From: Vicia villosa
Lineage: Eukaryota > Streptophyta > Magnoliopsida > Fabales > Fabaceae
Assembly (NCBI RefSeq): GCF_029867415.1
Contig: NC_081183.1
Coordinates: forward strand, 190,170,061-190,234,060
Reading direction: 5' to 3'
DNA length: 64,000 bases
The notes beneath the pieces are model-generated. The model was not told the DNA's origin, searched no databases, and saw nothing but the letters and a program-made list of their open reading frames with translations. Below, piece after piece: positions 35,667 through 49,140 of the stretch. The position numbers and the translations under genes were made by a program. Position 1 is the first letter of the stretch, and every line of letters begins with the position of its first letter.

Positions 35667-37068
35667 TGATCATTGTATTTTTATTTTTTTGTTCACTTCC
35701 TTTGAATTGTTCTTTCTTTCTTTTTTCATGTTTCCATTTTCTTGGTTAGGATTAGAATTTTAGTTGTGTGAAATGTGAATATGTGTACATTTTTTTGTTT
35801 TTGAAAACTTCTTGAAATGAGTTGAGTTGACTATTCAACCTTTCTTGTTAAATGTTCATTGTTAGATCATTATAATGGAATTTCAATTTGAAAGCTTAGT
35901 GTAGATTTTGGTAGAGTTAGCTTAATTAATGCAATCCATGTTAGTGATGTAGTTAATTAATTTAATCAAATTTCTTTGTTCTAAGCAATATACTAGTATT
36001 TGTTTTTTTATTAAGCATGTTGATTCTTTCAAGATACCTGAATTGAATTAGAGGTTAGAAGTTTGAATAGTTTGTGTTAGATTATTATAAACTAATACTC
36101 ATTGATATGGTCATTGATGATGTATTCTTTTTAATAAAAAAATTTGCTACTCTACTGGTTCTGAAGAAATTATTGCACAAGCCACCACACTCAACTAAGA
36201 TACATTGAGTTATACAAATACATTTTTGATTGAGATGATTAATTATTAGTTAATATTGTTTCAAATTTTCATTAGTTTCTAGACTCAATTTCACCAATAC
36301 ACGTTGGTCAAGTTGTGAGGTGTTTAGTTTCTCTTGAGCAATAATTTGATTTGAAAACATGTGGATGAAAAAATAAAAGCATGCACTGAAAGAACTTTTT
36401 CTAAAATGAAAGATAAATGAAAGAGGATTCTAAATTAAATGCATTTAGTCCAAAATTTAAACTAAATATATTTAACTTTTGACAAAAGTATCTAAACTCC
36501 AAAATATTACACTCAATATCTCAACAATAATTTCCCAGTTGGAGAGCTATGTTTTCTGTGTTACACTATGATTTTAGAGAAATGAATATTGATAGTTTGA
36601 AATTTGGTTGAAAAATAAGTAAAATCATAAGCAAAGAATGTTCCAACCAATGTTAGAACTCAGATATTCTCAATTAATTCAACTATAACTGAAACTCATT
36701 AATTTCTCAGATCCAACCTTATCATTGGGATGTAATCATACATGCATATACTTCTCAGTTCTCACCCTGTCATTTTACAGCACAGCCCAATGGTAATAAA
36801 TCAATTTAGCCAAGTAATGTGGGAAACCGATTTTTCGTTTTGGAGCAGATAACCCGAACAAGGGCTAATTCGCTTCTTAAATTGGAAAAATGAGATTGTA
36901 AATGTTATTACAGGTGATATCTGAAAATAACCCCACTATTCAACCTCATGAGCTTGAGTAGAACCCCGAAGGTCCGAGTTGGCGAACATTTTCTGAGTCT
37001 AAATTTGAGTTCAGTCCATAACAGCGATGTTGAGTTTGTATCCAACAATAAAACAAAAAGTTCAATCC
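35667..37068. other. Intergenic region between convergent ZCF37-like and AKAP17A-like genes
   Basis: It contains the 3' UTRs of both genes. The rest is AT-rich and no element or ORF of interest is seen. Confidence 0.5.
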
Positions 37069-39583
37069 TTATTCCTGCGTCAAATAAAGGGGTTCCTTGT
37101 CAACACTAATAGACCTGTCATCAATTAGAGATGGTCCTCCAACTAGGAAGCCAAAGGACACAGCTTAAAATATCAAAATCTTACCCTGAATCTTCTCGAG
37201 CGCGCTTTATCTGGACTGTGGCGAGAGTTGTAGACCTGGCGCCGGGGAGCTTCACTTCTATAATGATCGGATGCAGCTGTGGATATTGCGTTGTTTCTCT
37301 CTTGAATTTGATTCCTTGAATTACGAAAAAATTCATCTTTGTCCCAAGTAACCACATAATCAGCCTTTAATCTTGATCCTTGCTGTTCAAAGATGATTTA
37401 CAAATTATCACAAAGAAATCAAAAACATATCCAGGCTTTCAATTTTGCAAGGTATTCATCATGCTAATTGCTGCCCAGTTTTCATCACTTATGGTCCTAT
37501 TATCCTATACTAATCCTGAATCATGAATGTAATGCAAGTCAGCAACTGCTTGCATATTATCTGTTTCAGCAACGTAATACTTTTTGTTTACTCATAAGTA
37601 GATCTATAAGGGATTTTAAAAAGTAGAAACCAATTACTTAGTTGAAAAAACTCAAGAGTCATAAGCTATAAGCTAAACCAAATTGAACCTAAATCAATAC
37701 CTTTTGCAAAGAACGACCACTGAGAACTCTTAATGCATCATGGAAGTCTCTATATTTCTCAAACTGAACTACAATCTTGCAGTAAAGCCCCGAAACTAGG
37801 TCCCCGCTGTCATCATTTGCATCCTTACCTGAATCGTCCTCGGCAACATTAAGATTCCTATTAAATGCAAGTTAAGGAGCAAAAGAATAAGGTACAATCA
37901 GAATATTGAGTATTGACATCTATGTGAGAGCTTGCTAAGCAAGTTAAATACAATAATTCTCACATAGTCAGCAGCACAAACAAGTTTATTATTTCTTTCC
38001 ACTTCTTAAAACAATGATGATTAAAACAAAGTAAATTCGGGTCTTCATCCAAAACACATTCTGTTATATAAATATCTACACTAAACACACAAATAAAAGT
38101 GATTCCTACTTCTATCAATCACATTATGTCTAAGTCTAGTTTGAATAAACTCTAAACATTCACATACAAAAAGAAACACTAAAAGAATCTCATAATATAA
38201 GTCTTTTAGGTAATAATAACTTCATAGATAAGTTGAAATCAACTTCTGCAGTTCAGCTTTTTCAAAATCCCTCACTCAACTTCTCCATAAACACTTTTAA
38301 AAACACTTCCGCAAGTGAAGAATTTTAAATTTACAAGCTCACAAAAGCTATAACTCATAAGCTAATCCAAATACTCCTAATGCCTTAGCTATCTACCTAT
38401 GCTTATCATGTTGGAGATCAAAGGAAGTAAAAAGGTAAGCTTGCAAGCTTGAACACTACAACGAAATCTCATCAGGAATCATATTGAAAAATGCATACAA
38501 GATGCTAGCAACGTTTCAAAAACTAAACCGAGCCGTTCAACCGGTAGAACCATGAACCCTCACTATTTACACTTTGACTATTTGAGCTGATCAATCGCAC
38601 TTTCACCTAAGCCCAAACTATTGAAAACCATAACTCAAAGTTCTCACCCGTTCATTGTCTGAATCCATTTTCAACGCATTGATATTTAAAGGTTACTGAA
38701 GAATTAGCTAACTAGCTATTAACAAGTTCAAACACACTAGCTAAGCAAATTAATGCCTATTTGGATAATCAGGTTAATTAAGTGCTTATATCTCAACCAA
38801 CTCAATCCAAACATAACCTAAGTTACTCCTAACATCAACTCAATTTAACCAAAAGACCTACAAACAAATTGAATCAATATTCACTCACTATAAACCAATT
38901 TTTCTAGGGTTTAAGAAAAGCAATAAAAAAACAAACCTTATCTTCCCAAACTTGGAAAAAATGGTATGAGTAACAAGCATAGACGGTTTAGAAGAAACCC
39001 TAGTCTCCGCAAACCACCGCGACGGCACACCAGTAATCACAACCGTATCCGGTTCACTTCTCAAACTCCTATTCCCATTCCGAAAAGCATAAAACTCTTC
39101 CCAACTCTTCTTCATCCCCTCAAAATCATCACCCTCCGGAACACCAACCTCAAGCCTAAACCTAACCCCTTGCAGATTCATCTCAACCCCGTTCAATTTC
39201 TCAACAAACCCGTTCCTCCACTTCACAACGTCGTTTTCAGTTTTCTCGCTCAAAAACGACAGGTCCCAGATGTGGAGCGTGCCGTAAACGACAGGGTCTT
39301 CGCGTTTGCGCTTCTTGAGGTCTTTGGTGAAGCGTTTGAATTGGAGATGTTCCTCCGGGAGAGAGAAGGGGAGAGAGTGGGAGGTTTGGAGGAAATCGAG
39401 AAGGGATTGTTTGGTTTTCCATTCGTCGATTTGGGTTGTTATGGAGGATGGGGTGGAAGGGTGTACGGTGAGGTTGAGTTTGATGCGTGGTAGGAGAGTG
39501 AGGTCTTTGTCGATTTCTAGGGTTGCTGTTGGGGGGATTAGGGCTAGGTTTTGTTGGTCCTCCATTTTTATCTTCATGCTCAT
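37069..39583 (-). CDS. A-kinase anchor protein 17A-like (AKAP17A/XE7 family), 335 aa
   Basis: Four coding exons join in phase: 39,583-38,937, 37,857-37,701, 37,382-37,185 and a last one whose coding part is only GAA TAA (37,074-37,069). Exon 1 carries the family blocks IDEWKTKQSLLDFL, then FKRFTKDLKKRKREDPVVYG and the FEGMKKSWEEFYAF region, and ends in VITGVPSRWFAE, VSSKPSMLVTHTIFSKFGKI, the start of an RRM-like fold. Exon 2 completes it with GLYCKIVVQFEKYRDFHDAL. Exon 3 has ADYVVTWDKDEFFRNSRNQ and a basic tail ending RRFR-E. Animal relatives sit in nuclear speckles and affect splicing; the plant role is inferred only. An in-frame ATG six codons in (MEDQQNLAL) is an equally good start. Confidence 0.88.
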
Positions 39584-40447
39584 AGCTCACTCACTCAGTC
39601 AGTCAACTGCTGTTGTTTTCTTCTGCTACTTTTTTTTTCTTATGTCGTCAAAATCATTTTATTAAGAGAGTAAAAATAATTGTTTTTGATATTTACTAAA
39701 TTGGTTTTAGAGATTTGGGTTAAACTTTGTTTTTTTTTTTTTTTTTTTTTTTTGATCAAGTTAAACTTTGTTTTATTTTAGTTATTTTGATAATTTATTC
39801 TGGCAATTCTTTTTTAAATATTTCTTGACAACAAATTTAATCTTCACTTTTATTAATCAATTTTTAAAAAATACAAAATAAAATGTTATGGATCGAGATC
39901 AAGACTCGTACTTGAATTATAAAGTTTGATTTGGATTCCTGGGATGGATCTATAACATCTCAATGTTCAAGTTAATTAATAAATTTGAAAATAGGTAAAG
40001 TGAAATATGTAGTATGAATGTCTCTTATGCAGTCTTACGCACTTACTTAAAAGTATTTCTATTTTTGAACTGAGTTGGTTATTGGGCTTTTTTTAAACAC
40101 TAATAGGTCTTTTTTCATTAAACTTTTGACTGGTGCAGAATACAAAATATTATAGATAATAAATAAAACAAAACTTCATTTTTATTCAAAATAATTAGAA
40201 ATGGGAACCTCCTGATCATGAATTTTATAAATGCAATGTCGATTAGCCTTATGTGGATGGTATTTGAGGAATTGGTACTTAAAATAACTATGAAAGAATT
40301 GTGGTGATGGCGGCGTAGTTGAACTAGAGTCTAATGATCTTATTCTCGGGAGTGTATGGGTAATGGTCAATTAGACAAATAATCAATTAAACATATAAGA
40401 GAACTGGGAGGGTTTCATCGGATCAAAGACTGAGTGAGAGAACTGTA
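39584..40447. other. Spacer upstream of the AKAP17A-like gene
   Basis: It holds that gene's promoter and 5' UTR, including a T-rich run at 39,730-39,753. Nothing else is recognised. Confidence 0.45.
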
Positions 40448-41427
<980 letters not shown>

Positions 41428-41574
41428 AAGTTATTTCACAAAAGCATTGTTCCATTTCGAGATTTTCCAAAATCTCTGGTGATTTCTGGATTTTTCATAT
41501 AGACTACTGAACATTTAAAATTTATGACCAGTAAGTATAAGTTTTTGCCTCATTTATTAATTTATACCATATTT

Positions 41575-41900
41575 TTCATGCATTTTACCGAATTTTTAAA
41601 AATATCCGAAAAATAACATATTTTGTATGAATTTTTACCTAATTTTAAAAAAACATCGGTAGAACATATGCATGTCTACCGATTATTTTGAAAAATCTGG
41701 TAAAGATGCATACATTTTTCAGGATTTATTTAAAACTCCGGCAAAAATGCATACATTTTATCGGGTTTTTTTTTTAAGAATTCGGTAAAAATGCATATGT
41801 TCTATACTTTTTTTAAAATCCGGAAAATGTTAAGCATTATTATTGATTTTTTGAAAAATCTGAAAATATTCATAATTGTACCTGATTTTTTAAAAATCGG
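41575..41900. repeat. Degenerate palindromic repeats (CGGTAAAAATGCATACATTT family)
   Basis: About six units of 35-50 bp have cores such as CGGTAGAACATATGCATG, GGTAAAGATGCATACATTT and CGGTAAAAATGCATATG. They are separated by T-rich runs and read partly as inverted repeats. Confidence 0.7.
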
Positions 41901-41939
41901 GTAGGTTAAATAATATTGTTTTGTTTTTTAGTGAACACT

Positions 41940-43163
41940 AGATGATTGCTTCTCAGCTGCATGATAAAGTTGGAGCTGCTATTTTGATGGCTTGAGCGAT
42001 GCGAGGTCACGTAGAGGACTTGCATCTCCGAGCGGGAAGAGCGCCACCGATTCTCATATGAGGCGGCTGACTGATTAGTTTAAGTTTCGTGCACCCTGGA
42101 CTACCCGACATAGAAGATTTAGACCTACTTCTGGCCGGACGGGAGATGATGATGAGCCAGTTGATGTTCATACAGCAGTTCACTATGACATGCAGATGAT
42201 GGTGGAGACACGGGTTTCCTAACATTCAGAGACGACAGATGCTCCCCATCCTTCTAGGGCATAGGCTCCAACTAATACATATGTTACTTCGTAGACGGCT
42301 TCTGAGGCGCCTCTTATGAATGACATGGAGGTTACCCCTCCTATTAAGACATAGGTCACTGCTTCAGCTTCGACTGAGTCGTTTGTACACACAAATGAAA
42401 GGTTTCCTGGTAGGCCTAGTGACTATTCTTTTCTCACTAGATATGCGGATCATGTGGCATTTTGATTATGGAAGGGATATGTGTGTATATGATATGTTGA
42501 TGATGTGACTTTATTTATTATTGACACTTTGAAATTAATTGGTTCTTTTTATTTTGTTTGTTACAAGATTGAATTTCGCTGGAGGTGCCCACCCATGGGT
42601 TAAAACTGAGTAAGTTCTCAGATGTCGTGGTCCCATGGGAGATGAAGGCGATTGTTGGGAATTGCGGTCTCCTTCGTGGACTGTTCGCTAACCATGCTCA
42701 ATACTCAGTTATTGATAGGCTTTGTTGAGCGATGGCATTAGGAGACATTTTCCTTTCATCTTGTATTTGGTAAAATGACGATTACATTGAATTATGTCTC
42801 TTTTGTGATCCATATTCTGCTGGCATGTAGTTTCTTCACCTCCTATCATTAGCCATGATCTGGCATGTATGACTATTGTATATATAGAGTTATCAAATGG
42901 GCTGGGCCAATCCACTTCGGTCTGGTGGGCTAAAATGTTTAAATGGGCTGGTCTGACCGACCCTGATTGCCTAATGGGCTACAGAAAATGAACCTAACCC
43001 GTTTTTCAAAGGCTCGTGCAGTCTGATGGCCAGCCTGACCCGTATTTCAATAATATAGTTTTAATTTTATAAAAAGGGATGTAATGATAAAAGCTATATA
43101 ACATAAGTAAAAAATTATCATAAACTTAGTTAAGTGATGTTTAAAATATTCATCAAATCAACA

Positions 43164-43221
<58 letters not shown>

Positions 43222-44640
43222 CCACAAAAACATCCATGTAAGAGTACAAAGTAACTTAATATTATCACCATATTTATCAAAAAAATTCTTCATCTCACAA
43301 CCATTTCCTTGATCACATCATCTTAAAAATATATTTTCATCCTCTTTAACTTTTCTTTATCGTGAAAATACATTTATGCAATCATATCTTATCTAAATCT
43401 TTTTTCCCCAAAATTTATCAAAATCTTTTTTTAATGGGTCAGCCCAAAGCCTGCTTGGCTCGACCCAATCCATGAAAAACATAGGCCCGATGGGCTGGGG
43501 CCAAGATGATAGGGTCGTGTTATTTAAGGTATTTTTTGCCCTGACTGCACTAAATTATTGGGCGTATGGGACGGCCTGATGGGCCGAGTCCATTTTTACA
43601 GCTTTAACTGTATAGGATTTAGGGGTTTCTAATGAGTAAGTGATAAAGGAGTTTAGATTTTGCAGGGATGCTCATTTTTGCCTATCTTGTATGCGGGATA
43701 GGTATGGCGATCTAGTGCACCAGGGTGTGCATGAAGCGTTTGTTAGGGTATACATGCTACGTTTGGTATGATGCACTATCTTAGCGGATAAGTATCATGT
43801 ACATATAGATGCGAAATACATGCGTCCAATTACTCGCCTTGAGCATTGTAGTTGGACATGAAGGTGTGCTACATTGACTATTCTATATGCTACGCTTGGA
43901 GATGCGACTATTTTTTGGACCAAGCAGCTTGTCGGTCATATAAGTCTATTTCAGGTATAACCAAATTATTATTTCTTATTATGTTAGTTCTTTTTATGAC
44001 ATTTCTCCTAGTTATCTAAGTCTTTGTTATTGTGCAGTGTTGGATATACGAGTGTTTCTCGTCCATTTGTGATATAAGGGTTTTTTCTACCACTAATGAG
44101 TTACCACGGGCCAAGATATTGAGGGGCATACACGCACACCCGGAAGGTGTTGCGGAGTACAGAAGGAGGATTGATGCGTTAATTGTAGACGATGTCATCT
44201 AGACACCCTATGCATACCATAAAGTGAATCAGGAGTTCGATGACACTTCACTTTTCTGGTTATCTGCGATGGGGGACGTTAATGGCTAGACACTTACCTA
44301 AGAGGTGTATAAGCTAGTTTGGATATGTCCAGGACATCCCACGACTAGTATCTATTATTGCATCTGAGGGCATTAATAAATGGTCTACTAGTACATTTTG
44401 GGTTCTGCACACGCCATTGGAGATCGGGTAGTGGATGTTCAGTTCCCTACAGAGTGTATAGATGGGTACTTGAAGTGGTGCTTTATTGTATTACACCCTC
44501 GCATCATTCAACATGGTGCAGATGGCGCTCAATGCCTACAGATGATAACATACATTGTGGATAACCTCATGACTTTGATGAACTCATATGGCGTGGTTTA
44601 TACTTCGGCATCGCAGACAACACGCATAGCATTACTTAAA
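41940..44640 (+). pseudogene. Plant mobile domain gene, heavily decayed and interrupted
   Basis: Frames switching through stops still show PMD family blocks: MKAIVGNCGLLRGLFANHAQ and ERWH-ETFSFHL with MTITLNYVSF (42,600-42,830), then VYMLRLVWCTILADKYHVHI and TLTILYATLGDATIFWTKQL (43,750-43,950). A later exon reads CWIYECFSSI, then YRRRIDALIVDDVIWTPYAY and EFDDTSLFWL (44,037-44,265). The final part, 44,398-44,706, is open for about 100 codons and includes GDRVVDVQFPTECIDGYLKW. This arrangement is the MAIN-like/phosphatase 7 long-form type. A MITE at 42,885-43,606 splits it. Confidence 0.75.
42885..43606. mobile_element. hAT-like non-autonomous element inside the PMD pseudogene
   Basis: The left end TAGAGTTATCAAATGG and right end (reverse complement TAAAGCTGTAAAAATGG) are imperfect TIRs of the TAGAGCTGTCAAA type. 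The GGGCTGGGCC text near both ends is typical of such MITEs. A (TA)n tract at 43,166-43,216 sits in the middle. Flanks share TGTATA, so the exact 8-bp duplication is unclear. Confidence 0.65.
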
Positions 44641-44847
44641 CATTTTTGTGTTATTTGTATATTATGTGTAGTATTACTTAGACATTTGCACAACATTGTT
44701 TATTAGATAACATTTTGACACTTTCATTGATGCGTGATGAACATAACTTAACATTTGATAAAAGCTTACATAACTTAGACATACAATTACATAACTTAAC
44801 AAAATAATAATAAATTAGAAAACCTAAACACTATGAGATGATTTTGG

Positions 44848-45185
44848 ACATTTCAACATCTTGATTATGTCGTTGAAAATATAATAATTGTCGCATCAAA
44901 CTCGATTGGTCCCTTAGGTTAGCCTCCAGTGATATGCTCTCCACATAACTTTTAAATTTCCATAGATTTTCAACTCCATAAGGTCGTATTTCACACTTGC
45001 TTCAATATCAATCCAGTCTGCAAGAAACTTGATCTTACTTACCTTTTCATTTTCGGTGTCGGCTACATATTATTCAACTTGGATCTCAAAACGATAAGAC
45101 ATGTGATGCCCTCTGGGAGCTGAAATTCTACAAGAAGTTTTACTCCGTTGAAGTGCACTTTTGCTGCCTTGAATAAAAACTAAGG
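44848..45185 (-). pseudogene. Antisense ORF remnant of the second PMD element
   Basis: The minus strand shows broken coding text: SCRISAPRGHHMSYRFE, alternative frame FNGVKLLVEFQLPEGITCL, then KVSKIKFLADWIDIEASVKY and DLMELKIYGNLKVMWRAY. Stops and a shift interrupt it. The text resembles a small protein I associate with legume mobile elements, but I cannot name a family. It converges on the PMD pseudogene. Confidence 0.4.
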
Positions 45186-45588
45186 CATTGTAAGATGTTT
45201 TTCTAATAACACAGGATTCCTATTTATACAACTTTTGATTCATTCTGGACCACGCAAAATGGTCGGTGCAATCACAACAATGAAAAATTATGGACAAAAT
45301 CCAATAAGTACCGAACATTTAAAAAAAAAAAATCAGAATTTGTTGAACTACCAAGTTTTTCAACTGTAATAAAAAAAATAAAAATATATATATATATATA
45401 TATTTTTTTAAAAACGATATGCCCCACAACATATCAAAAATTTAAATATCTGATACACAATTTTAAATACATTATGGAATTTTTTAATTATTACCAAATA
45501 TTTTGAGTGTTTTATCTGATTTTCTCTGGATTTTTTGATACAATTTTGAAGAAAATAACTTGAACACCAAAAATACGTGGGAGTGTTA

Positions 45589-45974
45589 GAGCACCCACAT
45601 CAGTGGGTTCCACACAGGTTTCAATAAAATTGTGTAAGAATTTTCAGATTATGCACAGTGTAAGGGAGATAAAAAATGGTGCAAAGGTGCCGTATAAGGC
45701 ACCGTAGTTTTATTGAACAAGTGGATTATTTGGAATATATTTATAAGTATAGTGGGAGAGGATTAGTAATTATATATTTATATATTAATATAAAATATAT
45801 ATTTGGAATATATTGTAAGTTTAATGGGACCCATTTTAAAATTTTAGATGAGTGATATGGATATTTGAAAAATATAGTTGAGTGATTTAAATAATTGAGA
45901 AATGTAAAATAATATATTATATTAGGTGTGGTCCATTTACACCACCAAATTGAGTGGTATGGATGTGTATGCTC
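45589..45974. mobile_element. Tourist-like (PIF/Harbinger) MITE, 386 bp
   Basis: The ends GAGCACCCACATC and, on the reverse strand, GAGCATACACATC are inverted repeats. Both are flanked by TTA (45,586-45,588 and 45,975-45,977), the 3-bp duplication of Harbinger-type elements. No coding capacity. Confidence 0.8.
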
Positions 45975-46419
45975 TTAGGTCTTGAATCTAAATTACTTCT
46001 TGGTAGGATAAAATCTCTTAACTCTCCCTTTGATTTGCACGAGTGAACAATTTCTTGCTAAATAAATAAATGTTGTCAATAAAGCCCAACATATTGAGAA
46101 GTAGGCGGAAAGTGTTGACCAAGACATATAAATAACCATAATCAAAGTTTAATGGTTATTCAATGTCGTAAATATAAAAAATCTTTTTATATTCAATATT
46201 TATAAAATAAAAAGGTTACAACAACAGAAAATAGATAAAGAATAATAATTGTGTAAAAAAAATAAAGAATAATAAAAATTGTAAAAATGAAAATTGATAG
46301 AGACAAATAAGTTGAGATTCAGACAACAACAAAAAAACCGAACAGAACAGATCAGTTAAAAACAGATAGAGATAGAGTTTAGAGAGAGAAAGCTAGAGAG
46401 AGAAAGTAGAAGATCGGAA

Positions 46420-48277
46420 ATGGGTATATGCTTTGGATGCTTCGGTGGCGGTGACAAGCACATGAGCAAAGAAGAAGAAAGATTGGCTTCCGAAGAAGCG
46501 CGTGCTAAAGCTGCTGAAGCCGCTCAAAAAAGGTTTTTCTCTAAATTCCCCCTTTTCTTCTTTATTCATATTCTCTCGAATATTCTACTAACTTTGATCA
46601 TTCAATTCATGCAAAAAGTATAAAAGAAACAAAATTTACGTAATTGGATTTTTCATTTCAATACCGAAAATCCGAAATGGTTATTGAGAAGCTTTATGAT
46701 AGCTACTGTATGTGTTGATTGTAGGCAAGAGCAATTTGATAATTCTGCGGCAGGACGAGCTGCACGTGCACATCAAAAGGGACTGGCAAAGCAAGCTGCA
46801 AACTCAAATACCGGCGAACCAACTCTTAAGGTTTGCTTGCAATTCTTAATTGATGCTGTCATAAAATCCAACTGGTAGTTACATTGGCATAGCATGATAT
46901 TATAATCATTGGAAGATCTAAGTAATAAGTAAAATGTGACATTTGATTTGTGATTTGTGTAATCTCACTACTAGTATCAGTTGTTAATAAAGGATGATGT
47001 AGCTATTTGCTTTAAAACACCACCGGATGTTAAAGCGTTATTGCAGACTAATTTGAATGAAAAAGAAAGAATTAAAAGAGTAACAAGAATTTGAACTACA
47101 AAGAGACTAGCTGAGATCTCTTCACATGCTCCGGTCAATTGGATCTAATGTTCATTAAGAAAAAAGACGCAAGACAAACAAACATCAATGATGAGTGTGG
47201 AAAAAAAAGTTAGGACAAGAACTATATAATATATTGCTCGGTTTTTTTATACAAATGAATTGGCTTTAATGGCCGGAGCAAAAAAAATTTAAGTTGATGC
47301 TGGAAGCTGTTGTTACATATGGTCCTCATTTAAAACTGCCAAGCTATCATGAAACGAGGGTTTCACTCCTTCAAAAAGAATTGGAATATAAGAAAGCTGT
47401 GTTGAAGAATCATGAAGTGCAACTGGTTAAATATGGATGCTCGATTTTGTCAGATGGTTGGACAGATAGAAAAGTTAGAATAGAACTTTGATAAATTTCA
47501 TGGTCAATTCTCCGGCAGGAACATGTTTGTGAAAAGTGTTGATGTTTCTGAATACGTCAAGAGAAGGATAAGCTACGTAAGCTATTGGACTCTTTTGTTG
47601 AGTAAATGGGTGAACACAATGTTGTGCAATTGAATACTGATAATGAAAGTAATTATGTATTGGCTCGTAAAATGCTAACTTTAAAGAAGTCCCGGACTCC
47701 GTGTTGTATAGACCTTATGTTAGGAGATTCCAAGGGTTCGTAATCTTTTTTAATACTCCAACTGACGACGGAGCTGAGAGGAAGCACTGCAGGCGGTAGT
47801 GATTGGCAAACACGAGAGAAGATGAAGTTCTTGAACCGTATGAGAGAGTAAGCGGACACGAGAGAGAACTGGTATGAGGCGAGCAAACACAAGAGAGAGA
47901 GGGGGAGATTCTGACTTTAGGGCTCAACTGGGGAAAATGCCAATAATACCGTCAAAGTGGTATTTTTTTAAGAATATATTAGGGTTTAAAACAGAAAATG
48001 AGTTATAACCCGCTCCAGGTCGGGAAGCCGCTCCGCCCCTGCAAATGGACAAAGAGCGGTTGCGATGACAAATTATGACGCGATGGCTGTTCGAATAGCG
48101 GCCAGCCTCCATGCACATTTCTAGCACATTTTTATATATTTAAAAATGTAATTTCCCTGTAATATGCTGCTTTTTTCTTGCCCATATTTTTTTACTAGCA
48201 ATCTTCAATTAAATTTATCCCTCACTAATGTTGTGATTTGGCTATTCTGCTTGTGGATGCAGTGGCAAATGGGTTGA
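46420..48277 (+). CDS. SVIP: Small VCP/p97-interacting protein (SVIP-like), 77 aa
   Basis: Three coding exons: 46,420-46,532, 46,725-46,830 and a 15-base last one at 48,263-48,277 encoding WQMG and stop. Phases agree and introns are GT-AG. The N-terminus MGICFGCFGG fits N-myristoylation at Gly2 with nearby cysteines for palmitoylation, so membrane attachment is likely. Residues 27-37, RAKAAEAAQKR, match the p97-binding VIM pattern R-x5-A-A-x2-R. A conserved AAGRAARAHQKGLAKQAAN tract follows. Animal SVIP binds the AAA ATPase p97 and restrains ER-associated degradation; the plant role is inferred. A GA-rich 5' UTR precedes the ATG and AATAAA lies at 48,286. Intron 2 contains a hAT transposase fossil. 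Confidence 0.85.
47280..47720 (+). pseudogene. hAT transposase (DUF659-type) fragment in the SVIP intron
   Basis: The frame at 47,294-47,490 reads LEAVVTYGPHLKLPSYHETR and continues to YGCSILSDGWTDRK, where the first Asp of the hAT catalytic set lies. Past a stop and shift, NTDNESNYVLA (about 47,635) holds the second. The N-terminal BED zinc finger and the C-terminal dimerisation part are not seen. Stops show it is dead. The same orientation as SVIP means it is transcribed within the intron. Confidence 0.85.
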
Positions 48278-49140
48278 AGTTAGGCAATAAATTTGTCTGT
48301 GGCATTACATGTAAGGTGAGTGATTTATCTGATAATTTTTAGTTGTCCAGTTCATTTGGTTATCCAACTTTGTTTAGCTTTAAGATTTATGAAAATTAAC
48401 AATTGTATGCAAAGTTTGATAATAAAGTTGTGCCTACTGCATTAAACACATCAATGTACTTAGTACTCACAGATCAATTTGCCTGACTGGTTTCTTTTCT
48501 GGTTTTACAGTATAAATAATAGGTCCAGGCAGATTCTTCACCTCGCGTGCTTCCCTTGTTTCGAAGATCGGCTAAAAGATTCGAGTACAGTTGTTTCATA
48601 TTTATGTAAAATTTGCTGTATGCTAGACAATGAACATTCTGTTTGGTTGTAAAGAATCTGTGGTGAAAGAAAATGGGTATACAAATTGTGAAGGTAGTTT
48701 TTGCTTTTGCTAGACAAGTTATGAAGGTAATTTGACACTCTCTTTCTCTTTGCATGATATTTATTTCAACAAAACCGTGTTCTTTCTGTAGAAACTCAGC
48801 TCATCAACCTGTTTACTCAATGGCAAGAACAATCATCATTAATTATTTTTCATAGGCAGACTTGGCCAAATTTCACACTCCCAATGATTTACTAAAATAG
48901 GATACCAATTGCTTCTTTTGCATAAGGATGGCACCAATTCCCCCTCTCGAAGAATTACATTCAATCGGGGTATTTTTGTAGTAAGGCTTCAAAATATAGT
49001 GTCAAAACCCATCGAAAAGCAACTGTCATTTCGGTTAGTGGACTGGTTATTTTGCTGTAGTTCTGAATGAATTTTTAACAATATAGTGATTCCAAAAAAC
49101 CCATGAACTCCCTTTTGTTTAGATCAAGTGTCTCAAATAT
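48278..49140. other. SVIP 3' UTR and spacer
   Basis: Apart from the likely polyadenylation signal at 48,286, no feature is recognised. Confidence 0.45.

Larger units (their letters stand above)
41428..45561 (+). mobile_element. Second, older PMD transposon with subterminal repeats
   Basis: The left AAGTTATTTCACAAAAGC and the right end read on the reverse strand (AAGTTATTTTCTTCAAAATT) form imperfect inverted ends. Between them lie degenerate palindromic repeats, a decayed PMD gene (+) and a decayed antisense ORF (-). No clear target duplication remains. A hAT-like MITE is inserted inside. Its layout parallels the element at 31,039-33,694, although the palindromes differ in sequence. Confidence 0.5.

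Noticed and set aside
38966..39665. Plus-strand ORFs of 175 and 119 codons
   Set aside because: They lie opposite exon 1 of the AKAP17A-like gene and have no family features.
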